64,000 nt of DNA, taken from Sciurus carolinensis. Its lineage: Eukaryota > Chordata > Mammalia > Rodentia > Sciuridae. Location of the stretch: assembly GCF_902686445.1 (NCBI RefSeq), contig NC_062215.1:31456750-31520749 (forward strand), in the 5' to 3' direction. The notes below the pieces were generated by a model that saw nothing but the letters and a program-made list of their open reading frames with translations, did no database searches and was not told the DNA's origin. Shown in pieces: positions 34,735-46,015 of this stretch (the first letter of the stretch is position 1; each line of letters opens with the position of its first letter). The position numbers and the translations under genes are program-made.

Positions 34735-34855
34735 TGGCTCAAATCCTGGCAAGCTCTGTGACCTTGGGCAAGTGACTTAACATCTCTGCACCTTTAGTTA
34801 TCACATCTGTAAAGTGGGACTATGCCAATGTCTGTGCCATATTGGTTAATAGCAA
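34735..34855 (+). mobile_element. MIR SINE, sense
   Basis: GCTCTGTGACCTTGGGCAAG, TGACTTAACATCTCTGCACC and ATCTGTAAAGTGGGACTATG are clear MIR core. Confidence 0.9.
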
Positions 34856-34884
34856 AAGCCACGTGAAGACTGGCATTTGGTCAT

Positions 34885-35590
34885 TCAACCAACATCTCTT
34901 CGGCACCAGTACGTGACAGACACTGTTAGCTGCTGAGGCTACTAAGACAGGCTCCCTGCGTGCTGAAACTCACAGCTCAGTGAGGGAGCCAGGGAAAGAC
35001 ACATATAATTACAAATAATGCCACACAAGCATGGCAGCAGAGATGCGCCCTGAGAGGTTTACCAGGAGCAAGACCAACCTATTAATGTCGGTGTCCAAAT
35101 ATGCATCCCTGAAGAAGTGACAGTGCCCTGGGTGGACAAGACCCCAGGCAAGGAGCCCAGCATGAGTAAAAGCAGAAGGGGTGAGAGAGTGGGTGATACT
35201 CTCAGGAAACACAAGAGTTTGTAGCGACTGAAACACTCAGTATCTGGGGGCACAAGCCAATGAGAGTGCAGAGGCGACTGCAGACTCCGCAGGGTCTTAG
35301 GCCTCATGCCCCTCATGGACACTAGGAGAAGTGGAGGCATTTGAGGGCCTGCCCTCCTTACATATTCACTCGAGAAAGCTCACTCCAGGGAATGGGGATA
35401 TAGCTCAGTTGGTAGAGTGCTCACCTAGCAAGCACAAGGCCCTGGGTTCGATCCCCAACACCACCAAAAAGAAAGAAAGCCCACTCTGGCTGTAACCAGT
35501 TTGTTGGCTGCTGCAGGAGTCCAGGCAAGATGAAAAGAGCTGAGTTAGGGAAGAAGAGGGAATAAACTTAAAAGACAGAATGTTGGTATG
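34885..35590 (-). mobile_element. L2 LINE, antisense, split by an ID insertion
   Basis: CATTCAACCAACATCTCTTC, GTGACAGACACTGTTAGC, then the long inverted L2 body resuming after 35488 with CACTCTGGCTGTAACCAG and GGAGTCCAGGCAAGATG. The ID copy at 35388 interrupts it. Confidence 0.7.
35388..35473 (+). mobile_element. ID SINE inserted in L2
   Basis: A box TAGCTCAGTTGG and B box GGGTTCGATCC are intact; the A-rich tail is short and mixed (AAAAAGAAAG). Target duplication AGAAAGCTCACTCCA (35373-35387) versus AGAAAGCCCACTCTG (35474-35488), two mismatches, so it is older than the copy at 27785. Confidence 0.92.
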
Positions 35591-35599
35591 TTTCATCTA

Positions 35600-35800
35600 T
35601 AAAAAGCCTGATCATAAATATCTCAGTTTTTGCAGGCCATACTATCTATCCCAACTACTTAATTCTACAATTGCAAAATCAGCCATAGACAATTCACAAA
35701 CAAATGAACAGGACTATGTTCCAATAAAACTTTATTATTAAAAAAAAAAAAAGGCTACAGGCTAGATTTGACCCACAGGCCATAGTTTACCAACTCTTGG
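35600..35800. mobile_element. hAT-type (Charlie-like) DNA transposon fragment
   Basis: CAGCCATAGACAATTCACAA, CCAATAAAACTTTATTATT, TTTGACCCACAGGCCATAGT and GTTTACCAACTCTTGG match recalled text of a mammalian hAT non-autonomous family. Subfamily uncertain. Confidence 0.55.
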
Positions 35801-36389
35801 TTTGGAAAACGAATGGATAGGAATTGGTCTCTATCCAGCATGGTTAGGGAACATGGAAGAGGAACACAATAAGGGACTTCAAGAATCTCAGGTGGTCCCC
35901 AGGTCCAGCAGCCTGCCACTTGCCAGGTGGCCTAGCACTGTTCCCCATGGTTACTTCCTTTGAAAATATAAAGACTGAGATCCACAAAGTCTTCTACATT
36001 AGGGAAGTTCTTTCCAAGAGCTGTCACCTCCTAATGCCCCAAAGGACTGGTGATCCTGCTCCAGTCCTAGGAGAGAGCATAGGGTAATTATGGAATATTG
36101 ACCCATGGTGTAACCTTACAGATTGCCTGGATCCCACTGCCAACAGGGACCCTCTCCAAGCCTGCAGAACAAGCCAGAGGAACCACTGCCCAGCTGAGCT
36201 CCAAACCAGGCAGGGGACTGACTCAGATGGCAGTGCACACACTTCAGTCAGACTGTTCAGCTTGACGCAACGACGGACTGCCGGAAAACACCATGTGAAT
36301 CTAATTTGGGGAAATCCCGTACTGAGAAAGCTGGCTACTTGAAGAAATCTTGCAGCTAATTCTAATGTAAAAGTGCGTACCGTTAGATA

Positions 36390-36660
36390 TATTGCTGTGC
36401 ACTGTGGGTAGGAACATGAACTGATACAAAACTTTTTTGAAGGGTGCTTGAGCTTTAACTTTCAATTTCTTTACCAGTGTTGCTACTTCTAGAACTTGCT
36501 GGAAATACTTGAAAGAATATAAACCCCAGGTTCTCTACTTGGGCAGCATTCATTGTAATGGCAAATTAAAATTTACATCATTGAGAGGGAAGTGGCTAAG
36601 CTACAGCTACGGGTCACTCAAGATGCAAGATAATTCATGACGATTAAAATTTTGAGATAG
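36390..36660 (+). mobile_element. Old L1 (L1M-type) fragment, sense
   Basis: GGTAGGAACATGAACTGATA, then a GTTGCTACTTCTAGAACTT and GCATTCATTGTAATGGCAAA order like the C-terminal ORF2 and 3' region of ancient L1. Confidence 0.5.
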
Positions 36661-37227
36661 ATTTCTAGGAATTGACATAATAGATTGCCCTGATTCATTG
36701 TTGAGGTTTTTTTTTTTTTTTTAATGCAAATCACTGTAAAATTTAAGTTGTTTCAGTTTTAAAAAATGACTTTATCATTGCCCACTTAAACATATGCAAA
36801 AGTGCAGGGTCAGAGGAAGACCAGGCAAACCTGGGGCCCAGGGAGCTAAATTTAAGGAGGTTCTCAATCTCCACTTCACAGAAGTGTCCCCTCTGTACTC
36901 TATGAGCCTGGGAGTTGGGGGGGGAGGGGTCTCCTTAAATTTTGCATTCAAGGTTCCTCACTTGCCTTACTCTTGTCCCAATCCTGAGACACAGAAAAAT
37001 ATTTGGGGCTAATACACAGGTTATCTCTGGAGAGAAGTATTGAGGGGTAATAGGGAGAAAAACAATGTGTCCAGTATTTTCGTGACATTAGATAACAGAA
37101 TCACAGTCGCACCTTAACAGTGGCCAAATACAGGTTACTTCTAAAGTAGCAAGTAGTCTGAGGTAAGCAGTCAGAGGAGTGTGCAATGCCTTTGCACCAT
37201 CAGGGACTTTATAAATTAACCAGCTTT
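36661..37227. other. Unassigned; contains a 12-bp inverted repeat
   Basis: AAATTTAAGGAG (36848-36859) and CTCCTTAAATTT (36931-36942) form perfect arms around a 71-base loop that includes a G-run. A T-run lies at 36708-36722. No family assigned. Confidence 0.5.
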
Positions 37228-37560
37228 CCCTAGGTTGCACTTTCGTAACAAACAACCCCAAATCTCAGTGACTTACAGAAACAAAGGTTCTTGTCTTGCT
37301 CATGTTACATACTCTTCCCAGGTCAGAAGTGGATCAGCTTCACAGTATCTTCTTTCTGAGATCCAAGCTGAAGGAGAGGAGCAGCCCTATCTGGGACTGG
37401 TGGTCTCTTGATAAAATTATGGAATGGCATCAAACCTCTCAAGCAAGACCTGGGTCACTTCTGCTCACCTTCCACTGGTCAATGGAAAGGTCACTCCTGA
37501 TGGGAAAGGGTGCAAAGTGTCCAGGGAAGAACATGAGTTAGGGTCTTGATGAAAGGCATT
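37228..37560 (-). mobile_element. Diverged LTR-like repeat, antisense
   Basis: CAAACAACCCCAAATCTCAG, CTCAGTGACTTACAG, CTTCCACTGGTCAATGG. Resembles the same broad LTR group as 15610-16010. Tentative. Confidence 0.4.
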
Positions 37561-37604
37561 GTGAATATTTTTTTAACAAATAATTCAATCTATCAATAGG
37601 GACC

Positions 37605-37966
37605 ATATTAGTCAACCTTCTGTCACTATAACCAAATGTCTGAGATAATTCACTGATAAAGAGGAAAGGTTTATTTTGACTCATAGTTTTGGAGGTTCCA
37701 GACCATGATCAACTGACCCTGTTGCTTTAGGCCTGTAGCAAAGTAGCACATCCTGGCAGGAGCATGTCATAGAGCAAACTGAGAACCTTATAGTCAGGAA
37801 GCAAAAGAGGAAGAGGCAGGAAGTGGTGTCCACAATTCCCATAGAATGCACACTCCCATGACCTAGGTACCTCCCATTAGTTCTCACCTCCTAAAGGTTC
37901 TACCATCTCCCAATAGCACCACAGAGAGGACCACTTTCAGGGACATTCAACACCCAAGCTATAGCA
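37605..37966 (-). mobile_element. Solo MaLR-type LTR, antisense
   Basis: Reverse strand starts TGCTATAGCTTGGGTGTTGA, has GGTGCTATTGGGAGATGG and AAAATAAACC near its end, and finishes in GGTTGACTAATA. It is the same family as 20668-21032 in the opposite orientation, about 17 kb away. Confidence 0.7.
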
Positions 37967-38734
37967 GAAATGAGGCTCCATTGTCTTCCTGTTCTATTTC
38001 TAACATGTGCCTCTTGGCCTCATGGTCGTGAGAATGATGATGCTCCACATTCTGGCATTTCCTCTAAGCAGTAAAGAAAAGGAGAGATAAAAGGGGAAAT
38101 GTATATGTCAGCTGTCATTGTCCTCTTTCACAAGTGTTGACAGAAGCTTCACCCGGTGACTTCCTACAGCTGGCTTACAAGACCAAGCTTAATCACAAGG
38201 GACTATGAAATAGCAAGCAACTCCACAGGGTCCCTTACCACCTGGAACACCATCAGAATTCTGTTAGTAAGAAAACAGAGAAGGGATGGGAGGAAGGTAA
38301 GTAACCACATCTGCCAGGTACCCATGATCAGAGCCACTCAGAGAGATGCCTTAAGTTCCATCGTACAGATAACTGACAAAAGAGATGGAATGACTTGGCC
38401 AAGATAACGCAACTGTTGTTAAATGATCTTCCCCCCAGGGGCATCTGCCTCCATGCCCCGTCTGATGCCCTTGGGTGACTGGCACAGAACTTTGGTAAGG
38501 TAGGCACTCATCTTAGGTGGAGACAGCCAACCTCAGTGGTCTGGGCTTTTAACCACACACCGGTATGTACGTGCACATGGGTTCTGGAGAGAGAGCCACT
38601 ACGACAGTGGATCAGTTGCCCATTCCCCCATCAGGTGACATATCGAGTGATATCAGCATAAGCCAGAATAAAACCTCCCTTCCCCCCACAAAAGAAAGTC
38701 ACTGATATAAGGAAAGCACAGGCAAGGAGTCCAG
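37967..38734. other. Unassigned sequence
   Basis: CAGATAACTGACAAAAGAGA near 38365 may be a MIR remnant; no gene recognised. Confidence 0.4.
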
Positions 38735-39350
38735 AATGCTCTCTGGACCAGAGATAGAAAATCCGAGCTTGAGCCCCAGCTCTGCCACATATAGCTCCTT
38801 TTTTTTTTAAACTTATAATTTATTTAGCCTGCCAAGAATGATATAAACGTGATTAGAAGGTGTAAAAACTCACAATGCAATGGAAAATTTTGTCAAAAAT
38901 GGAAGGAAACACTTGAACATACATAAACAAGGGAACACTGAGGAAATGCAGGAAGTCATTTTAACTTATCTTTGGTAAAACTCAGTTTCTGGAAAGCTTT
39001 GTGAGCTGGGGAGATCATTATGAAAAAGATAGTGATACACTAGAAAGTATCCACCCAAGGTCAATAAAAGTAATAAAAAGATTAGAGAGTATGCATGAGT
39101 TTCCTAGGGCTGCTGTAGCAAAGTAGCACAGAACCCTCAGTGTGTGCTAAAACAACAGAAATGTATTGTCCCCACAGTTCTGGAGTCTGGAAGTTTAAAA
39201 TCAGTCACTCCAGTTCTTTACAAATAAACCCAGCATGTGTCTAATCTCTCCTCAGTGTTTTAATCTGTAAAATGGGAATTATAATGTCTACCTTGAAGTT
39301 TTCCCGAAAAGATTCAGTGAAATAATACAAGTGCAATTACCTAACACAGG
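38735..39350 (+). mobile_element. MIR SINE split by later insertions
   Basis: MIR 5' half (GAGCCCCAGCTCTGCCACAT, to about 38797) resumes at about 39236 (TTTTAATCTGTAAAATGGG). Between them is a T9-led antisense insertion of unknown family (from 38800) and an inverted MLT1-like piece (39098-39215: CCTAGGGCTGCTGTAGC, AACAACAGAAATGTATTG). Confidence 0.6.
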
Positions 39351-39359
39351 TAAGTTCTC

Positions 39360-41031
39360 CCCAGAAGTTAGTTTCCTTTCCTCCAGAATCTCCTGACCCT
39401 TCGTCCAGATGTTTCCTTACATGGATCCCAGTTCTGCCTCTATCCCTCAAGGCTCATCAGTTGGCGGGACCCCTCAACACTGCAGTCTTTCTAGACGAAG
39501 ACTACAGCAGAACGAATCAGGCTTTCATAAAAGAATCCAGATGTCAAGTCCGGAACAACCAGGAATAGCAGAATATCTTTGAATTATCTGATGCTTTGGC
39601 CTGATTACTATTTGGGGAGAATCCACTGGACTGCTCTCTCCTTTCATTCCCTAAATATACATCAAGGGTCTGTTTCAGTAGTCTCCTGAGCCGTGAAGAA
39701 GGCCCCCCAGGCAGACCTGCAAATGGCAGAGCTTGTGAGTGGGTCCGCAGCATAGGCTTCTGGGAAGTTTGAAGTCCATTTTCCAGGGTGACTTGTACAG
39801 AGCTCTGGTCAAGGTGCCGATTTAAAAGATGAGCTTGGTTCCTCAAGGGCCCGTAGTCTTTTGAAGGAGAGATTTGTGATGCGTGAGCAGAGAGAGAAAT
39901 GCATTTGACTGCTCTCCCTTTACTGAGAAAGGAATTAGGGGGAGGAAATTCAATATATTGTGGCTGGAAAGAGATGGGGAGGAGAGAGGCTCCATAGCTC
40001 TGTCGAGGATGATGGGTGGGGGGCATTTGTGCTTGCTAGGGAGCGGGCGGACTCACAGTACCCATTCCATTTGATCGTGTTGATAGCATCCTGACTGTAT
40101 TTCCCTCTCCTGCTTAGAAACAGCTGAGCTTCCCCATGCTCATTATGAAAGGGATCAGCCATGGGAGGCAACGTGTCCCTCGTCCCTGGCTGGAGAGGAA
40201 GGTGTGCAGCAGCACTTGGGGCCTGGGGCAGCCACATCCTTCTTGCTCCATTGTGTATTATAAATGTAATATTCTATGTGCAAAGAAGATTCAAGTCCTG
40301 AGAAACTGTTAGCCAAGGCCTCCTGCCCTTCCCTAGTCAACGGGCAGGTGCAGAATCCTGTCAATGCCAATGCCTCCCTAGGGCTCCATTCATGAGCAGA
40401 ATGTCCAAGACTAAAAATGGTAGGAGAACATTCTTTCCAGCAGCAGCACCTGGACAGGACCGCTGAGCAGCTTCTGCTACCAACACCTGCTGATGCTCCT
40501 GGCTGGCTGGCTTTCCTAACCTAGGCTCAGACTTTTCTCTTCTGAGCTCCCCGTAATTCTTCCAATAGATGATCCTTTGCACTTAGGTTAACCAATCAGT
40601 ATCTGCTGCTTGCCACCAAAGAATGTGAGCCACGATGGTGGTTGCCATGGGGTGGTGTGTGTTACCTGTGTACAGAGGTTGGGGTACGGTTCTGTTTTGT
40701 GTCAAATAAGGTCCCAAACACCCTTTGTGCCTATGAAAACTGAAAACTTTCTTTAGCCTCCCACTCTCCCCCATGCTACTTCCCCAATTCCTAAACCCTT
40801 TCCAAAAGTCCTCCAGGGTCAGGAGGCAGGGCAGGAAGAAGCTGGGAGCCCCAACCATCCTCGGTAATGCCCTGGCAATGCAAGAGCTGGCCACAGAGTG
40901 CTGCCTGGGGGCAAGATCAGGGCCAAAAAGAAGAGGGGAGACAGGAGCACACTCTGGGCCATGCCACATGTCAGAATAATTCCCATGAAAGTCCTTAAAC
41001 TGGTTTTGTCCTCCAGGATGGGAAGGGAACT
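39360..41031. other. Unassigned sequence
   Basis: Open frames of 128 and 160 codons on the minus strand have no family resemblance. GTTGCCATGG at 40641-40650 is an RFX-like half-site. Confidence 0.4.
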
Positions 41032-41052
41032 CTTTTTTTTTTTTTTTTTTTT
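41032..41052 (+). repeat. Poly(T) tract
   Basis: An isolated run of about 21 T with no SINE body beside it. Confidence 0.9.
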
Positions 41053-41225
41053 CCCATCAGGACCCAAGTCCACTTCTGTTGACCATCATGGTGGGAGGTG
41101 AGGAAGGGGTTCCCACTGTCTTTGAGGAAACCACTCAGCTCAGGGCAACCAGAGGTGGGCCCATCAGGGTGACACAGGAGATGAGCGATATAGTTGGCAT
41201 TTAGTATCAAGAACACATAAGGGCA

Positions 41226-41411
41226 TCCCAGCTTCTGGAGGCTGAGGCAGGAGGAGGGTAGTTCAATGCCAGCCTCGGCAAAGGCGAGGTGCTAAGCTCA
41301 GGGTCAGTGAGACCCTGTCTCTAAATAAAATACAAAATAGGGCTGGGGATGTGGCTCAGTGGTCCAGTGCCCCTGAGTTCAATCCCCAGTACTAGCCCCC
41401 ACTCCAAAAGA
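41226..41411 (+). mobile_element. Dimeric B1-ID SINE, sense, 5'-truncated
   Basis: B1 half starts at TCCCAGCTTCTGGAGGCTGA, runs to GAGACCCTGTCTCTAAATAA, then the ID half GGGCTGGGGATGTGGCTCAG with B box GAGTTCAATCC. Target duplication like AGAACACATAAGGGCA, repeated as AGAACACGTAGGGCA after the tail. Confidence 0.9.
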
Positions 41412-41969
41412 AAGAACACGTAGGGCAAATATTTCAGCCAAGTGTTTATTTGCAAGTGGAACTTTTTTAAATGGTTGAATGGAGCCCAAGTGTCAGCATG
41501 GGGAAATGTCTCTCCTCAACTTAAGGAGTTGGCTTCTTTGGCTCTGGAATCCCAGCAGGCTCTGTCCCTCTGCCCCTGCCTGGCAGCCTCTTCCTGCCCG
41601 TGTAGCCAGTGAGGTCATGGCTTCACATCCCCTCCATGTTCTGATGCCCTCCCCTCCAGCACAGAGCATGGGGCCCCAGGAGGATAATCTCCATTCTCCA
41701 GGTATGTTATTAGGAGCCTAGCTCTGAGGATGCGCTGAGCACCTCTCTGCTGACAACCAATGCTTTGCAGATCCGGAATCCTCCATCTGTCTTTCCTTCT
41801 CCGTTTCATTCTTGTTTTTTCTCTCCAAGTGAAGTTCAGTGCTTGTGAAGTATATGTCTCTTGCCATTGACTCTGAACAGTTGGAGGCGGAAAGAGTCAG
41901 ACATTGTTTGGTCAAAGGGTCTCCAGGGTGCACCTCATCTCTCTCCAGAAGAAAGCTCTTCAGCATCTC

Positions 41970-42170
41970 CTGTGCTGGGCTCCATGCCGGGCACTTCCTC
42001 CATTCCTCATGGTGGATTGTGCTTCTGGTGTAGGAAATTATCACCCCCACTTTACAGGTGAGTAAACTGAGGCTCGAAGTTGTGCAGGGGTTTGCCTGAA
42101 GCCAGCTAGTTGGAAGGTGGCAGAACAAATTGAAACTAGATTCGTTGGATTCAAGTCCACACTCCGTTTT
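41970..42170 (-). mobile_element. MIR SINE, antisense
   Basis: CCCACTTTACAGGTGAGTAA, ACTGAGGCTCGAAGTTGTGC, then AGCCAGCTAGTTGGAAGGTG. Confidence 0.8.
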
Positions 42171-42179
42171 ACTCCCTCC

Positions 42180-43639
42180 TCATGCTTCCTCAGGGTTTTG
42201 CCAATGGCCATTGAGCTGAACGTCCCAGAACAAGGAACCAAGTCCATGCATGTCAGGTGGGAGGATCCACAGGGACCTAGCTCACAAGTCAAATCCCCTT
42301 GACCTCAAGAAGTGTGGGCAAAGAAGCCCCCACTCTGAATGACTGACTCCCTAGACAGCAGGCTCCAAATCCCCAGGACACTTGAGGGGCACAACCTGGG
42401 GTAACCTGCTGTTGTCCCCTGCTCCTCAAATTCATCCTGCTGAAGGACATAGGCAAACCAGGAGGGGAGAGTTGAGACCTTCCCCCCAAATTTGCCCTGT
42501 TGCCCCCTGGAAACGTTTCTCCCTCCCTTCCGTGTTCCCACCTGCGCTTCCAAGATCACAGACCTAGATGAGGATCCTTCAGGGCCCGTGACTGGGAACA
42601 ATTGAATGCCTTCTCTGCCTTCAGTGACCCATCTCTGAGAGGGAGGATCCTGCCTCCAGGCAGCATGACTATTAGCTAAGAGACATCTAGCAAGACAGCG
42701 CTGGCACTAAGCAGTCACCCAAAAAAGGGAGACTCCCCACCACGTGCCAACACATACACTTGCAGTGAACCCGATCTGTGAACGCCCGTGTTCCTAAAAG
42801 AGAAGGGAAAGTCCACACCTCCAGCCCAGGCAGCTCTCCACCCCCGACAGGTCTGAATAGTCAAAGCCAGTCCTTTACCCCTTGCGACTCTGCAAATTGC
42901 AACCAAACAAGACGGCTCATGACAGCGGCCCTGGAGTGTGGCCAGATTCCTGAGGGTGAGAAAAAATATCACACTAAATCTCCAGGAGACGGTCCCCAGA
43001 GAGAAGCTGCTCCTACCCGGGGACCCTGCCTTGCCTCTTCCTGGCCTGATCGGAGTGCCCCAGCCAGAAGCCCTTTTGGAATGAGGAGCCTCAGGGACTT
43101 CATTTCCTCAGGACAGACCTGGAGGCGCTGCAGAGGCTTCTCACTCCTCATCTCACAGAAGGGGAAACTGAGGCTGGGAAGAGGTGACCAACGGAGTCCG
43201 GGTCACATAACAGTTTAGGATCAGTTCTCTGTCCCCTTGATGGGGCAGATGCACATTTCCAGTAGGGAGGAAAGCACACCAGGGGCTGCAAACTAGGGCT
43301 GGACTTAGAAAAAAAGAGAAATATGCTTCAATTATACATATAACTAAGTTAGACAAATGTTTGGGTTGGGTATGAGTTGAAAAAAATGGAAGAAATATTC
43401 CCTTAGCAAGGCTGAGCAATCCAACAGGAATCGGGCAAAAAATACTCTTCTTTCTTATGAGCTTTCCTACTCCTCCCTCGTCTCTTCCCTCTCTGTCTCC
43501 CACCCCACATGTGTGCTTGTTCAGTCGTTTCGAATGGGGGTTGGGGGACGAACAAAACAGCACATAATTAAAATAATGGCTCTTGTTTGTATTTTTCCTA
43601 ACATTCCTCTCTTATTTGAGCATTGCTACACTTCTGGAT
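42180..43639. other. Unassigned sequence
   Basis: CACAGAAGGGGAAACTGAGG (about 43156) is a MIR core remnant. No gene recognised. Confidence 0.4.
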
Positions 43640-44135
43640 AGTGTTGTAGGTTTCATTATCCACAGGAAGAAGAACCAGAAAGAGGTGGTAATTTTCCCAT
43701 TGCTGCACAGCAACTTAGTATTGGAAAGAAAGTTCTCACACACTGTCCATAGTTCGGTGTAATTTTCTTCAGTTGTACAGAAAAATGGAAGGCAGGATGT
43801 CTTTCCTAGAGGCTGGAAGAAAAGTTCTAAATTATTTAAATTATTTTAGGTCAGTGCATGAAACATGTCACTGACTTCTGTTATTTATTTGTATGTTTCA
43901 TTTTTCAAGGTATATGCACTTTCAAGAAGCAAAATTTATATTTTTATGTTTAAAATGTTTTATTTCTGAAACAGCAGTTGATTATATAGTATATAGTTGG
44001 AATGAAAAGTGGAAAATGTAACAAAATATAATAAATTTATTGTGAGATGCCCTCAAAAAAAAAAAAAAGAAAGTTCTAGACCAAGTGGTCTCTGACACTA
44101 AAAGCCTATGCTTTTGTGGAATTGTAATTCTGCAT
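43640..44135 (-). mobile_element. MIR SINE, antisense, interrupted by a retrocopy
   Basis: Left: GAAAGAGGTGGTAATTTTCC, CATTGCTGCACAGCAACTTA. Right: CAAGTGGTCTCTGACACTAA, AAGCCTATGC. The break point is at 43736/44066. Confidence 0.6.
43737..44065 (+). pseudogene. Processed 3'UTR-like retrocopy, source gene unknown
   Basis: An AT-rich insert ends in AATAAA (44030-44035), 19 bases later an A-tail (14 A from 44055), and is flanked by AAAGAAAGTTCT at 43725-43736 and 44066-44077. The order signal, short gap, A-tail and target duplication is the signature of LINE-mediated retroposition of an mRNA 3' end. No coding part is included. Part of the second repeat overlaps the tail, so 9 bases (GAAAGTTCT) are the secure duplication. 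Confidence 0.6.
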
Positions 44136-45109
44136 TCTATTCTGCAGCTTACCCTGTGAGTCTCCCACCAAGGGCCTGGCCAGACATGGATCCAATTTCC
44201 TGTATTTTTAGCAGGAGGACATGTCTAGAAATGTAATTACCTTGATTTTTGTGTGTTGCTTTACAATGGAGATAAGTTCTGAGAAATTAATCATGGGTAA
44301 GCAACTTCATCTTTGTGTGAATAACACGAGATGTTGGTATATATACAAGAAGGCTACAACATTACCTGGTCACATAATCTCACATGATCATTGCCATGTA
44401 TGTGGCCCACGCTTGACCATTGTTATGTGGCACATAGTTGTATGTATCTGTGCATATACAGGTGTGTATGTAATAAATGCCCACATATCTACTACTTAAC
44501 TGTCTTATATGCATATAACTACATATGTGTTTAAATTCAGGTGTGCATAAAAGACAATTCTTTTGAGATCCCATAAAAACATAAGAAGGAGAAAAATGGA
44601 AAAGAGAACCCATCAGTAGAAGAGGAATAGAACATAAAGGAGGAAAAAAAGAAAAGGGAGAAAGAAAAGTCAGAGGAGTCAAAAGAAGAAATAGAGAAAG
44701 CAAAGGTGAAGACAGACATCTCTTCTGAGCAAAATAGACCATTGTGCCACTTTGAAGCCACTAACTTACCAGAAATTCTTAGAATGCTCCTTGGGCCCAA
44801 GAAATGTGGGTCCATCCAGTGAGGTCCATCCTTGACCTGGCCTTACCTCTGTGATCACAGACTCTTCTTCTGTGCCTGCTGGAAGGGATGTGGGAAGGGC
44901 AGGTAGGTCTGGGGTTCATGGATGTACCGCTGTTGCCAGGTCCAACTCCAAGAATGTTGGACAGGTGAGAAATGCAAACAGGTGAGGACATTCTCCAATC
45001 CAGTTTCTGGGAGCCTCACCTCCAGGTGCCCACATATTATCAGGTTCTCCCTGGGCTGGCCTAAGGTTGGCCTTCCCCACCCTCCTTGTGTACCTGGAGA
45101 TGTAGACTG
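44136..45109. other. Unassigned sequence
   Basis: A-rich purine tract about 44575-44705; no gene recognised. Confidence 0.4.
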
Positions 45110-45180
45110 GTAACTTCACTATGCTTCAGTTTCCTTGTCTGTAGATTGAGCTAGTAAGCATACTGACTTAGACCGTCCGG
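45110..45180 (+). mobile_element. MIR SINE fragment, sense
   Basis: ATGCTTCAGTTTCCTTGTCT followed by GTAGATTGAG. Confidence 0.65.
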
Positions 45181-45189
45181 GTGTCTCTA

Positions 45190-45530
45190 ACGGAAGGCCA
45201 TAGATAGATAGCTTATAGACCACACAAAGTGGCTTCTCATGGTTCTAGAGGTTGTCCCACGAGCAAGTCAAGGGCAGATCCAGAGTCTGATGAAGGCCTG
45301 CTTCTTGGTTCACAGATGGCCATGCTTTTTCTTTGTCCTCACATGGTAGAGAGTAACAACAGTCTCTCTGTGGCCTCTTTTATAAGGGCACCACTAATCC
45401 TAGTTATGAGGGCTCCATCCTCACGTCCTATTTACCCCAAAACCCCACTTCCTAACACCATCACTTTGGGGCTTATGTTCCCACCTACGAATTGGGGGTT
45501 TCACCAACATTTGGTCTATGGCCAGAAGTT
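45190..45530 (-). mobile_element. MaLR-type LTR, antisense
   Basis: TCTCATGGTTCTAGAGGTTG, GCCTGCTTCTTGGTTCACAG, TCCTCACATGGTAGAGAG, ATGAGGGCTCCATCCTCACG and ACCATCACTTTGGGGCTTAT occur in inverted LTR order. Confidence 0.7.
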
Positions 45531-45739
45531 GTCACGAGAATTAAGTGACTATGCAGACGGCAGGTGGAACTGGGCTGTTGTTCTTATCATGACTTGGGCT
45601 GAACCCACCTCCTCTGGGTCAGAGTTGAGGCTTTTGTTAGGAGCGAGGTTCCTGAATTCTCCATGGAAGGCTGCCTGAAGAGGCTCTGGTTAAGTCCAAG
45701 GAGGTCACAAGTGAGACTCTGGCATTTGGGGCATGACTG

Positions 45740-46015
45740 GTGGGGGCAGGGGTATTCATTCAGATAACATTTATTGCATACCTACTATGTGCGTGATCCC
45801 GTCCACAAGCTCCACAGTGACCTCATAAATAAGGGACACCAAAAAAGCACTGAGCTCTCCTCTCCAGCCTTTTCCTCTTTCAAAAAAATTGCTCACATGT
45901 CTGTCTGTCTGTCTGTCTCTAAATAAACTGCCAGCACCTTGCGGACGGGCTCTGCCTCTCTTTTTTGCCCACTTCCCATAGCACCTGGTATAAAATAGGC
46001 ACTTAACGAACCTCT
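45740..46015. mobile_element. Two L2 ends, one antisense, one sense, around a (GTCT)n
   Basis: Antisense: ATTTATTGCATACCTACTAT (about 45769). Sense: CAGCACCTTGCGGACGGG ... CACCTGGTATAAAATAGGC (45930-46000). A GTCT microsatellite lies between (45897-45918). Confidence 0.6.

Noticed and set aside
39544..40026. A 160-codon minus-strand gene
   Set aside because: No recognisable family, repeat or motif; length is within chance for this much sequence.
41032..41052. Tail of an antisense SINE or L1
   Set aside because: No element body adjoins the T-run on the expected side, so it is listed only as a homopolymer.
45229..45678. A 149-codon gene
   Set aside because: Most of the frame lies within an antisense MaLR LTR.
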